Below, in pieces: positions 17,436 to 23,952 of a stretch of DNA of 64,000 nucleotides. The notes below the pieces were generated by a model, which saw only the letters and a program-made list of their open reading frames with translations, did no database searches and was not told the DNA's origin. This stretch comes from Porphyromonadaceae bacterium UBA2751 (lineage in GTDB: Bacteria > Bacteroidota > Bacteroidia > Bacteroidales > Muribaculaceae). Each line of letters begins with the position of its first letter. The first letter of the stretch is position 1. The stretch spans positions 124,001 through 188,000 of the forward strand of contig DEJJ01000034.1 in assembly GCA_002353285.1 (NCBI GenBank), in the 5' to 3' direction. Both the position numbers and the translations under genes were made by a program.

Positions 17436-18773
17436 TTACCATTTAACCTGCAGGAATCGTGGGCGAACGATGAGGTTGAGCCAAGCCCAATGCAGTTGTC
17501 GCTGGCTGTCAACGCGCTTTAGGGCCTCCATGGTCTTGCTGCCTCGCATGTAGCTGTAGCCTATCGACACGGTCACTTCCTTAATGGGGGTGTAGGCAGC
17601 AGTGAACTCTATCTCGTGTCCGAGTTTCTTGTTGAGGTTCTCGGTGTTAGTGGCGATAGCGAAATAGTGATAGGTGGCGTCAAACTTCAGCTTGCTGATG
17701 GGCTTGTAGGTAACGCCGGCATAGTAGTTCTGCAAGCCTGGGGTGAAGCCGTTGAAGTAGGTCGACACATAGAAGAAGTCCATGGCACCATAGAACTTGT
17801 GATGCGAGCCATAGAGTGGGCTGAAGCCCTTGATGGTCTTGTGCTGAATGAGGCCTATGCCACCGCCAGTGGGAACGGCAAAGAATGGGTCGCCGCTCAG
17901 GTAGTCGTAGCCAGCGGTGAGTTTCCATTGCATCGATGGCGAGTAGGTGCCTTTGACGCTCGCCATCCATGCTCGGATGTCGATGCCGCTCTCGTTCTTG
18001 CCCAGCTGGTAGTAGAACGAGCCCTCGGCGCTCCAATTCCTGGGTTTGTAGGACAGATAGGTTCCAATGAGTTGCTGATAGTAGGTCTTTTTCAGGTTTT
18101 CTTCTCTCTCGCTTTGCAGCCCTTGATTCATGAACAGCAGCGATGCTCCAAATGGCACTCGTGGGTGCTGGTAGTGATACCACAGGTTTTGCATCGTCTT
18201 GTAGGGCTTGTCGCCATAGCGGTAGTCGGTGCCGCCGTTCACACTCTCGCTGTTCTGGTTATAGGCGAGCATGAGGTGAATGTTGTGGATAGGGCTATCC
18301 CATCCAAGCTTAATCATGTCGTGCGACAGTGCAGTCATTGCCCAGTCGTTAGAGCCGATGATGCGCTCGTCGTCGTAGCTGAGCATCTGTCGTCCTATCT
18401 TGGCAAACATTCCATTTCGCGCTGTGAACTGTGCCCAAGCCTCGTAGATGTTGAACGAGCCTTTGCCCGCCTGCCCCCAAATTGCGTTGTGCTGTGCAGT
18501 GATGTGTGCCTTGAGGAAAGTGCGCTCATAGTCGAGAGCAAGCCTTGTGCGCTCAAGGATGAAGTAGGCCTTGTTGTCGGTGTCTTCGGCATCGGTGGGC
18601 AAGCCGCCATAGCGCAGCTCGCTGCGGGTCATGAGCTCCGCATCGATAGTGAACTTATTGATTTTATCGTTCTCGTCGGTGGTCGTTTCTTGTGCCAGCG
18701 TGGCAACAGGAGCCAGGGCGAGGGTGGTGGCAACCATCAGTATCAGTGTGATGAGGTGTCGTAAAGTAATCAT
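17436..18773 (-). CDS. Outer-membrane porin, alginate_export-like
   Basis: 445 residues. A signal peptide (cleavage after ...APVATLAQ) is followed by an alternating beta-strand pattern typical of a 16-18-strand barrel, for example ELMTRSELRYGG, FAKIGRQMLSYDDERIIGSNDW and YYAGVTYKPISKLKFDATYHYF; the GRQ...GS.DW segment is characteristic of alginate-export-domain porins. It ends in an aromatic residue (QVKW), as outer-membrane barrels do. It is the first gene after a TAATTTTG promoter and lies 59 bp before the sensor phosphatase, so it may head the NRPS operon and serve for export of the product or import of a signal. That link is inferred only from order. Confidence 0.75.
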   Translation of the reverse strand: MITLRHLITLILMVATTLALAPVATLAQETTTDENDKINKFTIDAELMTRSELRYGGLPTDAEDTDNKAYFILERTRLALDYERTFLKAHITAQHNAIWGQAGKGSFNIYEAWAQFTARNGMFAKIGRQMLSYDDERIIGSNDWAMTALSHDMIKLGWDSPIHNIHLMLAYNQNSESVNGGTDYRYGDKPYKTMQNLWYHYQHPRVPFGASLLFMNQGLQSEREENLKKTYYQQLIGTYLSYKPRNWSAEGSFYYQLGKNESGIDIRAWMASVKGTYSPSMQWKLTAGYDYLSGDPFFAVPTGGGIGLIQHKTIKGFSPLYGSHHKFYGAMDFFYVSTYFNGFTPGLQNYYAGVTYKPISKLKFDATYHYFAIATNTENLNKKLGHEIEFTAAYTPIKEVTVSIGYSYMRGSKTMEALKRVDSQRQLHWAWLNLIVRPRFLQVKW

Positions 18774-18842
18774 AATATCAGAATGTCATTTTCAAATCAC
18801 AAAATTAATAAAAATATTCATTCCACATCTCATAATGTTGCG

Positions 18843-18850
18843 CAAAATTA
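18843..18850 (-). promoter_or_regulatory. Promoter -7 element of the porin-sensor-STAS-NRPS operon
   Basis: CAAAATTA on the plus strand is TAATTTTG on the minus strand, 69 bp upstream of the ATG at 18773. No other element of this form is seen between the four genes at the joins. Confidence 0.5.
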
Positions 18851-18946
18851 CTGACTGAGTTCGCTCGCATCATCTAAATGCTGGCCTTTTTAGCCCTTGT
18901 GTGAAAAAATATCTCACTTAAGATACTATAATCGAAAAATTCTGCT

Positions 18947-18954
18947 TAAATTTG
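18947..18954 (+). promoter_or_regulatory. Promoter -7 element for the 67-aa membrane protein
   Basis: TAAATTTG lies 33 bp upstream of the ATG at 18988. It is divergent from the operon promoter at 18843. Confidence 0.55.
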
Positions 18955-18987
18955 CGGCATTAATAACATTATTACTTAGTATTAAAG

Positions 18988-19191
18988 ATGAAAGCTAATT
19001 TGTTTAACGAGGTAGAGGAGCCAGTTGAGGCCCTCGATGAGCACAAGCTTGCTGTTGCCGACACCAAGCCCGAGAAAATAGATGCACCCAAACCCACCTA
19101 CTATATCGTAAATTACAAGACTCTGGCTATACCTACGCTCATTGCGCTTGTGATTTTTGTGGCATGGGCTGTGGCTACATGGTTGCTCTAA
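18988..19191 (+). CDS. Small single-span membrane protein
   Basis: 67 residues. An acidic N-terminal half (NEVEEPVEALDEHKLAV) is followed by KPTYYIVNYKTLAIP and one hydrophobic span (PTLIALVIFVAWAVATWLL) that runs to the C-terminus, so it is probably a tail-anchored protein facing the cytoplasm. I do not recognise the family. It has its own promoter at 18947 and stands alone between the NRPS operon and tRNA-Arg. The clear promoter spacing and coding bias make it likely to be real despite its size. Confidence 0.65.
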   Translation: MKANLFNEVEEPVEALDEHKLAVADTKPEKIDAPKPTYYIVNYKTLAIPTLIALVIFVAWAVATWLL

Positions 19192-19279
19192 CTCTTTGCT
19201 AAATAGCGGGATGCGAAAACGGGCGAATTTTTTTTAAAAAAAAGTGCGTCAAAAGCATTGCCAATTCAAAAAAAGTGCT

Positions 19280-19287
19280 TAACTTTG
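19280..19287 (+). promoter_or_regulatory. Promoter -7 element for tRNA-Arg
   Basis: TAACTTTG lies 21 bp upstream of the tRNA 5' end, with a TTG-containing -33 region near 19257. Confidence 0.65.
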
Positions 19288-19308
19288 CAACCGCAAAACA
19301 AAAATGAT

Positions 19309-19382
19309 GGCTCCTTAGCTCAATTGAATAGAGCATCTGACTACGGATCAGAAGGTTATAGGTTTGAATCCTATAGGAGTCA
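19309..19382 (+). tRNA. tRNA-Arg (anticodon ACG)
   Basis: GGCTCCT pairs with AGGAGTC in the acceptor stem (one G-T pair). The anticodon arm TCTGA-CTACGGA-TCAGA places ACG at 19343-19345. The T arm is TATAG-GTTTGAATC-CTATA. CCA is not encoded. 74 nt. Confidence 0.95.
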
Positions 19383-19390
19383 CAAGTTAG

Positions 19391-19435
19391 ACAGGACCAA
19401 GGGCCACATGAGGCAATTGGTCCTGTCCTTTTTTT
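19391..19435 (+). terminator. Terminator after tRNA-Arg
   Basis: ACAGGACCAA (19391-19400) pairs with TTGGTCCTGT (19417-19426), followed by CC and seven T. Confidence 0.9.
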
Positions 19436-19456
19436 AAAAAGCTAAATGACAGACTA

Positions 19457-20221
19457 ATGATGAATAATAATAGAATTAAGTGGCTGGCAGTGATGCTGGT
19501 GGCATTGATGTGGTCGAGCATGGCAAGTGCGCAGTTCTACACCAGCCGCAAGCACGACCAGGGCACCGACACGGTGTGGGTCTACAACAGTTGGGAGGCA
19601 CTTTACCTGAATGGTCCCGACACGATGGCCGTGAATCCTAACATTGAGGTGCACTCGCCATTTAACATGAAGTTCAAACCCACCGAGAAGGATAACAAGC
19701 CGTTGCGCAAGATGATTGAGAAGCAGAGCCTGGCGCTCTCGGTAGGTGACTCGGTGTGGCTTATCAACAGCCGCTACCTGCGCGACTCGCTCTCAGGCCA
19801 GTATAACAACATCTTTGAGAACTATGCTCCGCTCTATTTCAATGAGAAGGTTGCCTTCGTCCAGTTCCTGCCCACCGAGATTAGCTATCTTCCCATCGAG
19901 ATTGACTCGTTTGAGGGTCTGTATGCCGGTGTGGGCGCCGATGGGCTTTTCAACGCAGGCGACTATGGCTACGTGGCAGTGCCACATTTCATGATCGACT
20001 TTTCGAGCAAGAGCCTTAACCTGGTGGACCGCACCTACTTGCTGCACCTGCTCGAGCATTACCCCGACATGAAGCGTCGGTATGAGATGATGCAGGACCA
20101 AAACGAGTTCTACATGATAAATGAGTTCTTTTGGGACTATGTGGAGCGACTATCGGCCGACCCGACTGTGCCATCAGTGTTTGGCGATTTTTCCAACGAG
20201 ATGCCTTACAGCGAATTTTAG
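19457..20221 (+). CDS. Secreted protein of unknown function
   Basis: 254 residues. A signal peptide (KWLAVMLVALMWSSMASAQ) is followed by a mixed alpha/beta domain with no motif I can name; YTSRKHDQGTDTVWVYNSWEALYL opens the mature part. It is probably periplasmic, since no lipobox or sorting tail is present. It starts about 20 bp after the tRNA-Arg terminator. Its last 48 bp overlap the 3' end of the convergent glycosyltransferase gene, so the C-terminal 15 residues are encoded on DNA that is coding on both strands. Confidence 0.7.
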   Translation: MMNNNRIKWLAVMLVALMWSSMASAQFYTSRKHDQGTDTVWVYNSWEALYLNGPDTMAVNPNIEVHSPFNMKFKPTEKDNKPLRKMIEKQSLALSVGDSVWLINSRYLRDSLSGQYNNIFENYAPLYFNEKVAFVQFLPTEISYLPIEIDSFEGLYAGVGADGLFNAGDYGYVAVPHFMIDFSSKSLNLVDRTYLLHLLEHYPDMKRRYEMMQDQNEFYMINEFFWDYVERLSADPTVPSVFGDFSNEMPYSEF

Positions 20222-20914
20222 GTGCCTGAACATGGTGGGCACGGTGCCGTAGTAGTGGCACATGATGTGGTAGCGCTCCTTCAGGGAGCGCTTGTGATTT
20301 TGTGTGGTAAGGCCGCCGTCGCTCAGGAAGCTGATAATGGGCTCGTCGCCCACGTAGGAGCACTGCGAGCTCTTGCGCAGCACCTTGATGCACCAGTCGT
20401 AGTCGGCACTGAAGCGGTAGTTGAGGTCGTAGTGTGGGCATAGCTCGCGCCGTGGCACGAAAGCCTGGTGGCACACCAGCATGCCATCCTTGAACGATTT
20501 CCAGTCGAGGCGCTTGGGTGCGGTGAGGTGTCGCATGCCCACCACCTGTCGCTTGCTATCGACGAGCTGGGTTTGTCCATACACCACGTCGGCTCCCTCT
20601 TGCGCCTTGACAGCGATGCGTGCCAGCGACTCGGGTGTGGCGAAGGCGTCACCGGCATTGAGGAAGATGAGGTAGGTGCCTTGAGCGCGATCAATGGCCT
20701 TGTTCATGGCGTCGTAGAGGCCCTTGTCGGGCTCGCTCCACACGGTGGTGCCAGGTATTGCTGCTTTCTCAACGAGGTGTAGGGTGTTGTCGGTGGAGGC
20801 GCCATCGATGATAAGGTGCTCAAAGTCGGTGAACGACTGCTCGCTCACGCTCTTGAGTGTTGGGGCAATCACCCCTGCGGCGTTGTAGGTTACTGTTATT
20901 ATGGAGAATAGCAT
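20174..20914 (-). CDS. Glycosyltransferase family 2 (GT-A fold)
   Basis: About 246 residues from the ATG at 20914 (MLFSIITVTYNAAG), which is the normal GT2 beginning; the longer open frame upstream runs through repeats and the next gene and is not used. Nucleotide-sugar binding features are visible: ITVTYNAA, the IIDGASTDNT acidic motif, EPDKGLYDAMNKAI, and FLNAGD, a variant of the DxD-type metal-binding motif. The family transfers sugars to polysaccharide, lipid or protein acceptors at the cytoplasmic face. It lacks membrane spans. It is a lone gene whose upstream region consists of short repeats (20932-21005), unlike the usual polysaccharide cluster. The acceptor is unknown. Confidence 0.88.
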   Translation of the reverse strand: MLFSIITVTYNAAGVIAPTLKSVSEQSFTDFEHLIIDGASTDNTLHLVEKAAIPGTTVWSEPDKGLYDAMNKAIDRAQGTYLIFLNAGDAFATPESLARIAVKAQEGADVVYGQTQLVDSKRQVVGMRHLTAPKRLDWKSFKDGMLVCHQAFVPRRELCPHYDLNYRFSADYDWCIKVLRKSSQCSYVGDEPIISFLSDGGLTTQNHKRSLKERYHIMCHYYGTVPTMFRHLKFAVRHLVGKIAKH

Positions 20915-20931
20915 GCTTTTGAGTTTTTTAA

Positions 20932-21005
20932 TAATGCACAATGCATAATGCACAATGCATAATGAGTTGTGAGTTGTGAGTTTTTGAGTTGTGAGTTTTT
21001 GAGTT
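20932..21005. repeat. Short intergenic repeats (ATGCACA and GAGTTGT families)
   Basis: Alternating ATGCACA/ATGCATA units are followed by GTTGTGA/GAGTTTTT units, filling the gap between the glycosyltransferase start and the DUF2752 gene stop. The same two unit types recur at 24841, 36240, 22150 and 53767. Confidence 0.8.
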
Positions 21006-21012
21006 ATGACTT

Positions 21013-21402
21013 CTAAAATCCCCAAATGTTGCGTGCAATGGTCCATGCCACCACTACTGTGAGGATGGTGATGATGGTGGCTGGGTGGTTGAGCACGTTG
21101 TCGAGGGTGGGGTAGCGGCGCTTTATCACATCGGCAATCAAGTAGAGGACCAAGACGGGGATGGCTGCCATGAGCAGCGCGTTGTAGTGCATGGCTCCGG
21201 CGAGATTGCCGTGCAGGAGCTCGTGGATGGCACGCTGGCTGCCGCAGCCGGGGCACTTGAGGCCAGTGAACCAGTACACCGGGCACTTGGGGAAGTACTT
21301 GCTCATGGCTGGGCTAGAGGGGTCGAGCACGAAATACACCAGCACCGCCAGCAGCACGATTAGTGCTACCAGTGTAGTGAGTACTATCCGCTTGGTGGTC
21401 AT
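21013..21402 (-). CDS. DUF2752 membrane protein
   Basis: 129 residues from the ATG at 21402 (MTTKRIVLTTLVALIVLL). Three hydrophobic spans and the family signature KCPVYWFTGLKCPGCGSQRA (about 44-63) with its CPxCGxxR cysteines are present, followed by HELLHGNLAGAMHYNAL. The function of DUF2752 proteins is not established; the cysteine pair suggests metal or thiol chemistry in the inner membrane. It follows the GYF/CD225 gene by 26 bp on the same strand, a pairing often seen in Bacteroidales, so the two probably form an operon. Confidence 0.85.
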   Translation of the reverse strand: MTTKRIVLTTLVALIVLLAVLVYFVLDPSSPAMSKYFPKCPVYWFTGLKCPGCGSQRAIHELLHGNLAGAMHYNALLMAAIPVLVLYLIADVIKRRYPTLDNVLNHPATIITILTVVVAWTIARNIWGF

Positions 21403-21428
21403 CGGGCTCAGTGGCAACGATGGCGCTC

Positions 21429-22031
21429 TTACATGGCCATCTTGAAGATGTTCATTGCGCACGATAGTGGCATTGAGATGAGTCCCAGCATGATGCTCAG
21501 GATCACCGCCCATGCGCCGTAGTCGCTCATGCGCTGCGCCTTGTCGAGGTTGCCCTCGCGGTAGTATTTCTTGGTTAGGAAGGCAAACACTATGCCCACG
21601 ATGCCAGGAATGGAGCAGCACAGCACGGTGGCGATGATTGACCACACGAGGTTGGTGGGTGGGCACTTGGGGACTTCCTCAAGTGGCACTCCTTGCTGCT
21701 GATACTGCTGATATTGCACTGGGGCCACCTGCTGTGGATGAGCAGGTTCCTCAACCACATTGTCGAGGCTTGGCACGTCCTCGCCAGTGGTCTCGGGCTC
21801 TTGCTCGGGGAGCTCGGGCACCTCTTCGCTTGCCGTCTCGTGGTGTTGCTCAGTGGGCTGGGCATTGCCGCTCAAGAGCATGCTCAGCTCGGGCACGCTG
21901 GTGATTTTCACCCAGTCGGGCAAGCCGCTGTGCCACACGTAGGCACTCTCGTCAAGGCCAAGCTGTGCCAGTTGATCGATCGACATGGGTCCTTGCTGAT
22001 TGCCTTTAAAATTAATCCAATATTGCCGCAT
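21429..22031 (-). CDS. GYF_2 domain + CD225/dispanin membrane protein
   Basis: 200 residues. Residues 1-55 form a GYF_2 (DUF4339) domain (WINFKGNQQGPMSIDQLAQLG, VWHSGLPDWVKI), a small module that binds proline-rich or partner peptides. A low-complexity linker rich in E, P and Q follows (QYQQYQQQ). Residues about 125-200 carry two membrane spans of the CD225 type (NLVWSIIATVLCCSIPGIVGIVFA and SDYGAWAVILSIMLGLISMPLSC), as in eukaryotic interferon-induced IFITM proteins. The bacterial role is unknown. A TAATTTTG promoter lies 27 bp upstream and the DUF2752 gene follows. Confidence 0.88.
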   Translation of the reverse strand: MRQYWINFKGNQQGPMSIDQLAQLGLDESAYVWHSGLPDWVKITSVPELSMLLSGNAQPTEQHHETASEEVPELPEQEPETTGEDVPSLDNVVEEPAHPQQVAPVQYQQYQQQGVPLEEVPKCPPTNLVWSIIATVLCCSIPGIVGIVFAFLTKKYYREGNLDKAQRMSDYGAWAVILSIMLGLISMPLSCAMNIFKMAM

Positions 22032-22058
22032 ATTAATAAGAGTTTTTTTAATCTATTG

Positions 22059-22066
22059 CAAAATTA
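22059..22066 (-). promoter_or_regulatory. Promoter -7 element for the GYF/CD225 - DUF2752 unit
   Basis: CAAAATTA on the plus strand is TAATTTTG on the minus strand. Confidence 0.55.
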
Positions 22067-22111
22067 GTGCAAGCCGAGCGAAAAACCAAATTTATTTGCC
22101 CAAAACTCTAA

Positions 22112-22149
22112 AAAGCGAGGGCGGTTGCCCTTGAGTGGGAACCGCCCTC
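22112..22149 (-). terminator. Terminator of the remnant gene at 22231
   Basis: GAGGGCGGTT (22117-22126) pairs with AACCGCCCTC (22140-22149). On the minus strand a T-rich run (CGCTTTTT) follows. Confidence 0.7.
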
Positions 22150-22205
22150 CTGAGTTTTGAGTTTTGAGTTCTTGAGTTTTGAGTTTTTGAGTTCTCTCGC
22201 TCTCA
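22150..22205. repeat. GAGTTTT-type short repeats
   Basis: Tandem variants of GAGTTTT/GAGTTCTT followed by CTCTCACT units, in the spacer between the terminator and the remnant gene. Confidence 0.75.
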
Positions 22206-22230
22206 CTCTCACTCACTCGCCTCAATAAAG

Positions 22231-22428
22231 TTACTTCATGATTTTGCGAGTTGATTGTGAGCCATCGCTGTAGCGAGTAACCTCGATGTTGAGACCCTGG
22301 AATGGGTGGTCGCTCTCAACGCCGGCAATGTTGTAGTACTTGATGCCGGCAACCTCCTTGGCACTGATCACGCCAAAGATGTTTGTGGGGCAGTATGTCA
22401 ATGGTCTCTTGCGCAGTGAAGCGTGGGG
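22231..22428 (-). pseudogene. Remnant of an exported protein: C-terminal sorting tail only
   Basis: The last 37 residues read KYYNIAGVESDHPFQGLNIE then VTRYSDGSQSTRKIMK, the layout of a Bacteroidales C-terminal sorting tail (YYNIAG, PFxGxNI, RYxDGS, KxMK). The rest of the gene is missing: upstream residues (LTYCPTNIFGVISAKEVAG) are not a mature domain and no credible start exists; the ATG at 22440 overlaps a promoter-like CAAAGGTA (22429-22436). A promoter, tail and terminator thus survive around a large deletion. The adjacent interspersed element at 22501 may have been involved. Confidence 0.6.
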
Positions 22429-22500
22429 CAAAGGTAACACATTATTATATTTAAGTCAATATCAAAGAAACAGGTGGTTGATGAAAAACAGGGAATAAGT

Positions 22501-22672
22501 GGTGTTGCAAAAATAGTTAGGACAGAGAGAATTACACTTTGAGCATGGCAAGTGTGATACAGAAGTTCCTCAATGTTGGGTCGAGTTCAAATCCCCTTCG
22601 GGAACGCGCACAGAGCCTGTGGCACGACTTATGCTTTTGAATCTCCCCGAGCTTGCAGCAATGCTGGCCTTG
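22501..22672. repeat. Hairpin-rich interspersed element, copy 2 (right end missing)
   Basis: It begins GGTGTTGCAAAAATAGTTAG, matching the left end of the copy at 27673 and complementary to the right ends of the other copies. Shared phrases follow: AGGACAG, GAGCATGGCA, GAAGTTCCTC, AATGTTGGGTCGAGTT, CCCCTTCGGG, GACTTATGCTTTTGAATCTC and CCCGAGC. The right terminal repeat is absent. Confidence 0.8.
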
Positions 22673-22737
22673 GCGTTTAGTGTAGTGCAAGAGCTATGGG
22701 CCGTGTGCGAGAATTTTGTTATTTCGGAAAAATTTTC

Positions 22738-22745
22738 TATATTTG
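22738..22745 (+). promoter_or_regulatory. Promoter -7 element for the AAA-CYTH gene
   Basis: TATATTTG lies 49 bp before the ATG at 22795. Confidence 0.55.
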
Positions 22746-22794
22746 TGACCTAATTGGAAAAAAAGCAATAACCAATACCAATAAACTATTATCT

Positions 22795-23889
22795 ATGAAT
22801 AAGATAACAAAGGTGGTGCTCACCGGTGGACCATGTGCCGGCAAGACCACAGCTCTTGCCAAGGTGGTGGAGCATTTCTCTAATTTGGGATATCAAGTGT
22901 ATACCGTTCCCGAGGTACCTACTATGTTTGCCGTGGGCGGTGTGAACTACCTCACAAAGAATCAAGCACAATTCTATCAGGCTGAGAAGGCGACCCTGCA
23001 ACTGCAACTGGAACTTGAGGACCAGTTTGCCGCCATTGCCGCGGAGAGTGAGAAGCCTGTGCTGCTGGTGTGTGACCGCGGCACGATGGACATCTCGGTA
23101 TACCTCAGTCCTGAGACCTGGCAGGCGATCACTGCCGAGATTGACATCCCCATTGAGAAGCTGCGCGACAGCCGCTATGACGCTGTGCTGCACCTGGTGA
23201 CTGCTGCCGATGGCGCTGCCGAGTTCTACACCACAAGTAACAACGAGGCTCGCACCGAGGGTGTGGAACTGGCTTGCTCGCTCGACAAGAAGCTGCGTGG
23301 TGCGTGGACTGGTCATCCCCACCTGCGCGTGATAAGCAACAGCGAGAACTTCGAGAACAAGATTCGCCGTGTGCTTCGCGAGATTTCAAATGTGCTTGGC
23401 ATTCCTGCCCCCATCGAGAACGAGCGCAAGTTTATGGTGGAGGTCACTGGCGAGATACCCAATGCTATCGAAACCGATATTGTTCAAACCTACCTCATGA
23501 GCGAGCCAGGCACCGTGGTGCGCCTGCGCAAGCGCATGATGCAGGGCAAATATGTGTATCTGCAGACGACCACCAAGACCGTGAGCGACAACGAGCGCAT
23601 TGTTACCGAGCGCAACATCAGCTACAACCAGTACATGAGCATGATGGCGCTTGCCGACCCCACTCGCCAGTCGATTCACAAGATTCGCAAGAGCTTCATT
23701 TGGGAAGGTCAGTACTACGAGCTTGACCAGTTTATCGACCCTGATCCAGGCTTCAGCATTCTTGAGATGGACAGTGAGGCTCAGGGCGAGGAAACCAAGT
23801 TCCCACCATTCATCAAGGTGATAAAGGACGTGACTGGCAAGGTGAAATACTATAACATCAACCTTGCGGTGAAGACGCTCTACGAGTAG
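22795..23889 (+). CDS. NadR/Ttd14-like P-loop ATPase fused to a CYTH domain
   Basis: 364 residues from the ATG at 22795 (MNKITKVVLTGGPCAGKTTA); the open frame reaches further upstream but only across the promoter. N-terminal domain (1-185): an AAA_28-type nucleoside-kinase-like P-loop with Walker A GGPCAGKTT and the CDRGTMDISVYL segment. C-terminal domain (about 200-364): CYTH fold with the diagnostic ENERKF (ExExK) and alternating basic residues (RLRKRMMQGKYVY; TERNISYNQY), which bind the triphosphate of an organic or inorganic substrate with a divalent metal. The fusion resembles the animal Ttd14 layout. Its substrate in bacteria is unknown; a triphosphate hydrolase or phosphotransfer role is an inference. 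Confidence 0.88.
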   Translation: MNKITKVVLTGGPCAGKTTALAKVVEHFSNLGYQVYTVPEVPTMFAVGGVNYLTKNQAQFYQAEKATLQLQLELEDQFAAIAAESEKPVLLVCDRGTMDISVYLSPETWQAITAEIDIPIEKLRDSRYDAVLHLVTAADGAAEFYTTSNNEARTEGVELACSLDKKLRGAWTGHPHLRVISNSENFENKIRRVLREISNVLGIPAPIENERKFMVEVTGEIPNAIETDIVQTYLMSEPGTVVRLRKRMMQGKYVYLQTTTKTVSDNERIVTERNISYNQYMSMMALADPTRQSIHKIRKSFIWEGQYYELDQFIDPDPGFSILEMDSEAQGEETKFPPFIKVIKDVTGKVKYYNINLAVKTLYE

Positions 23890-23952
23890 GAGCGCCTTGC
23901 GATGAAACTCAAGCAACCGAGTTATAGGTAAACAATGAATAATTATTGATGC

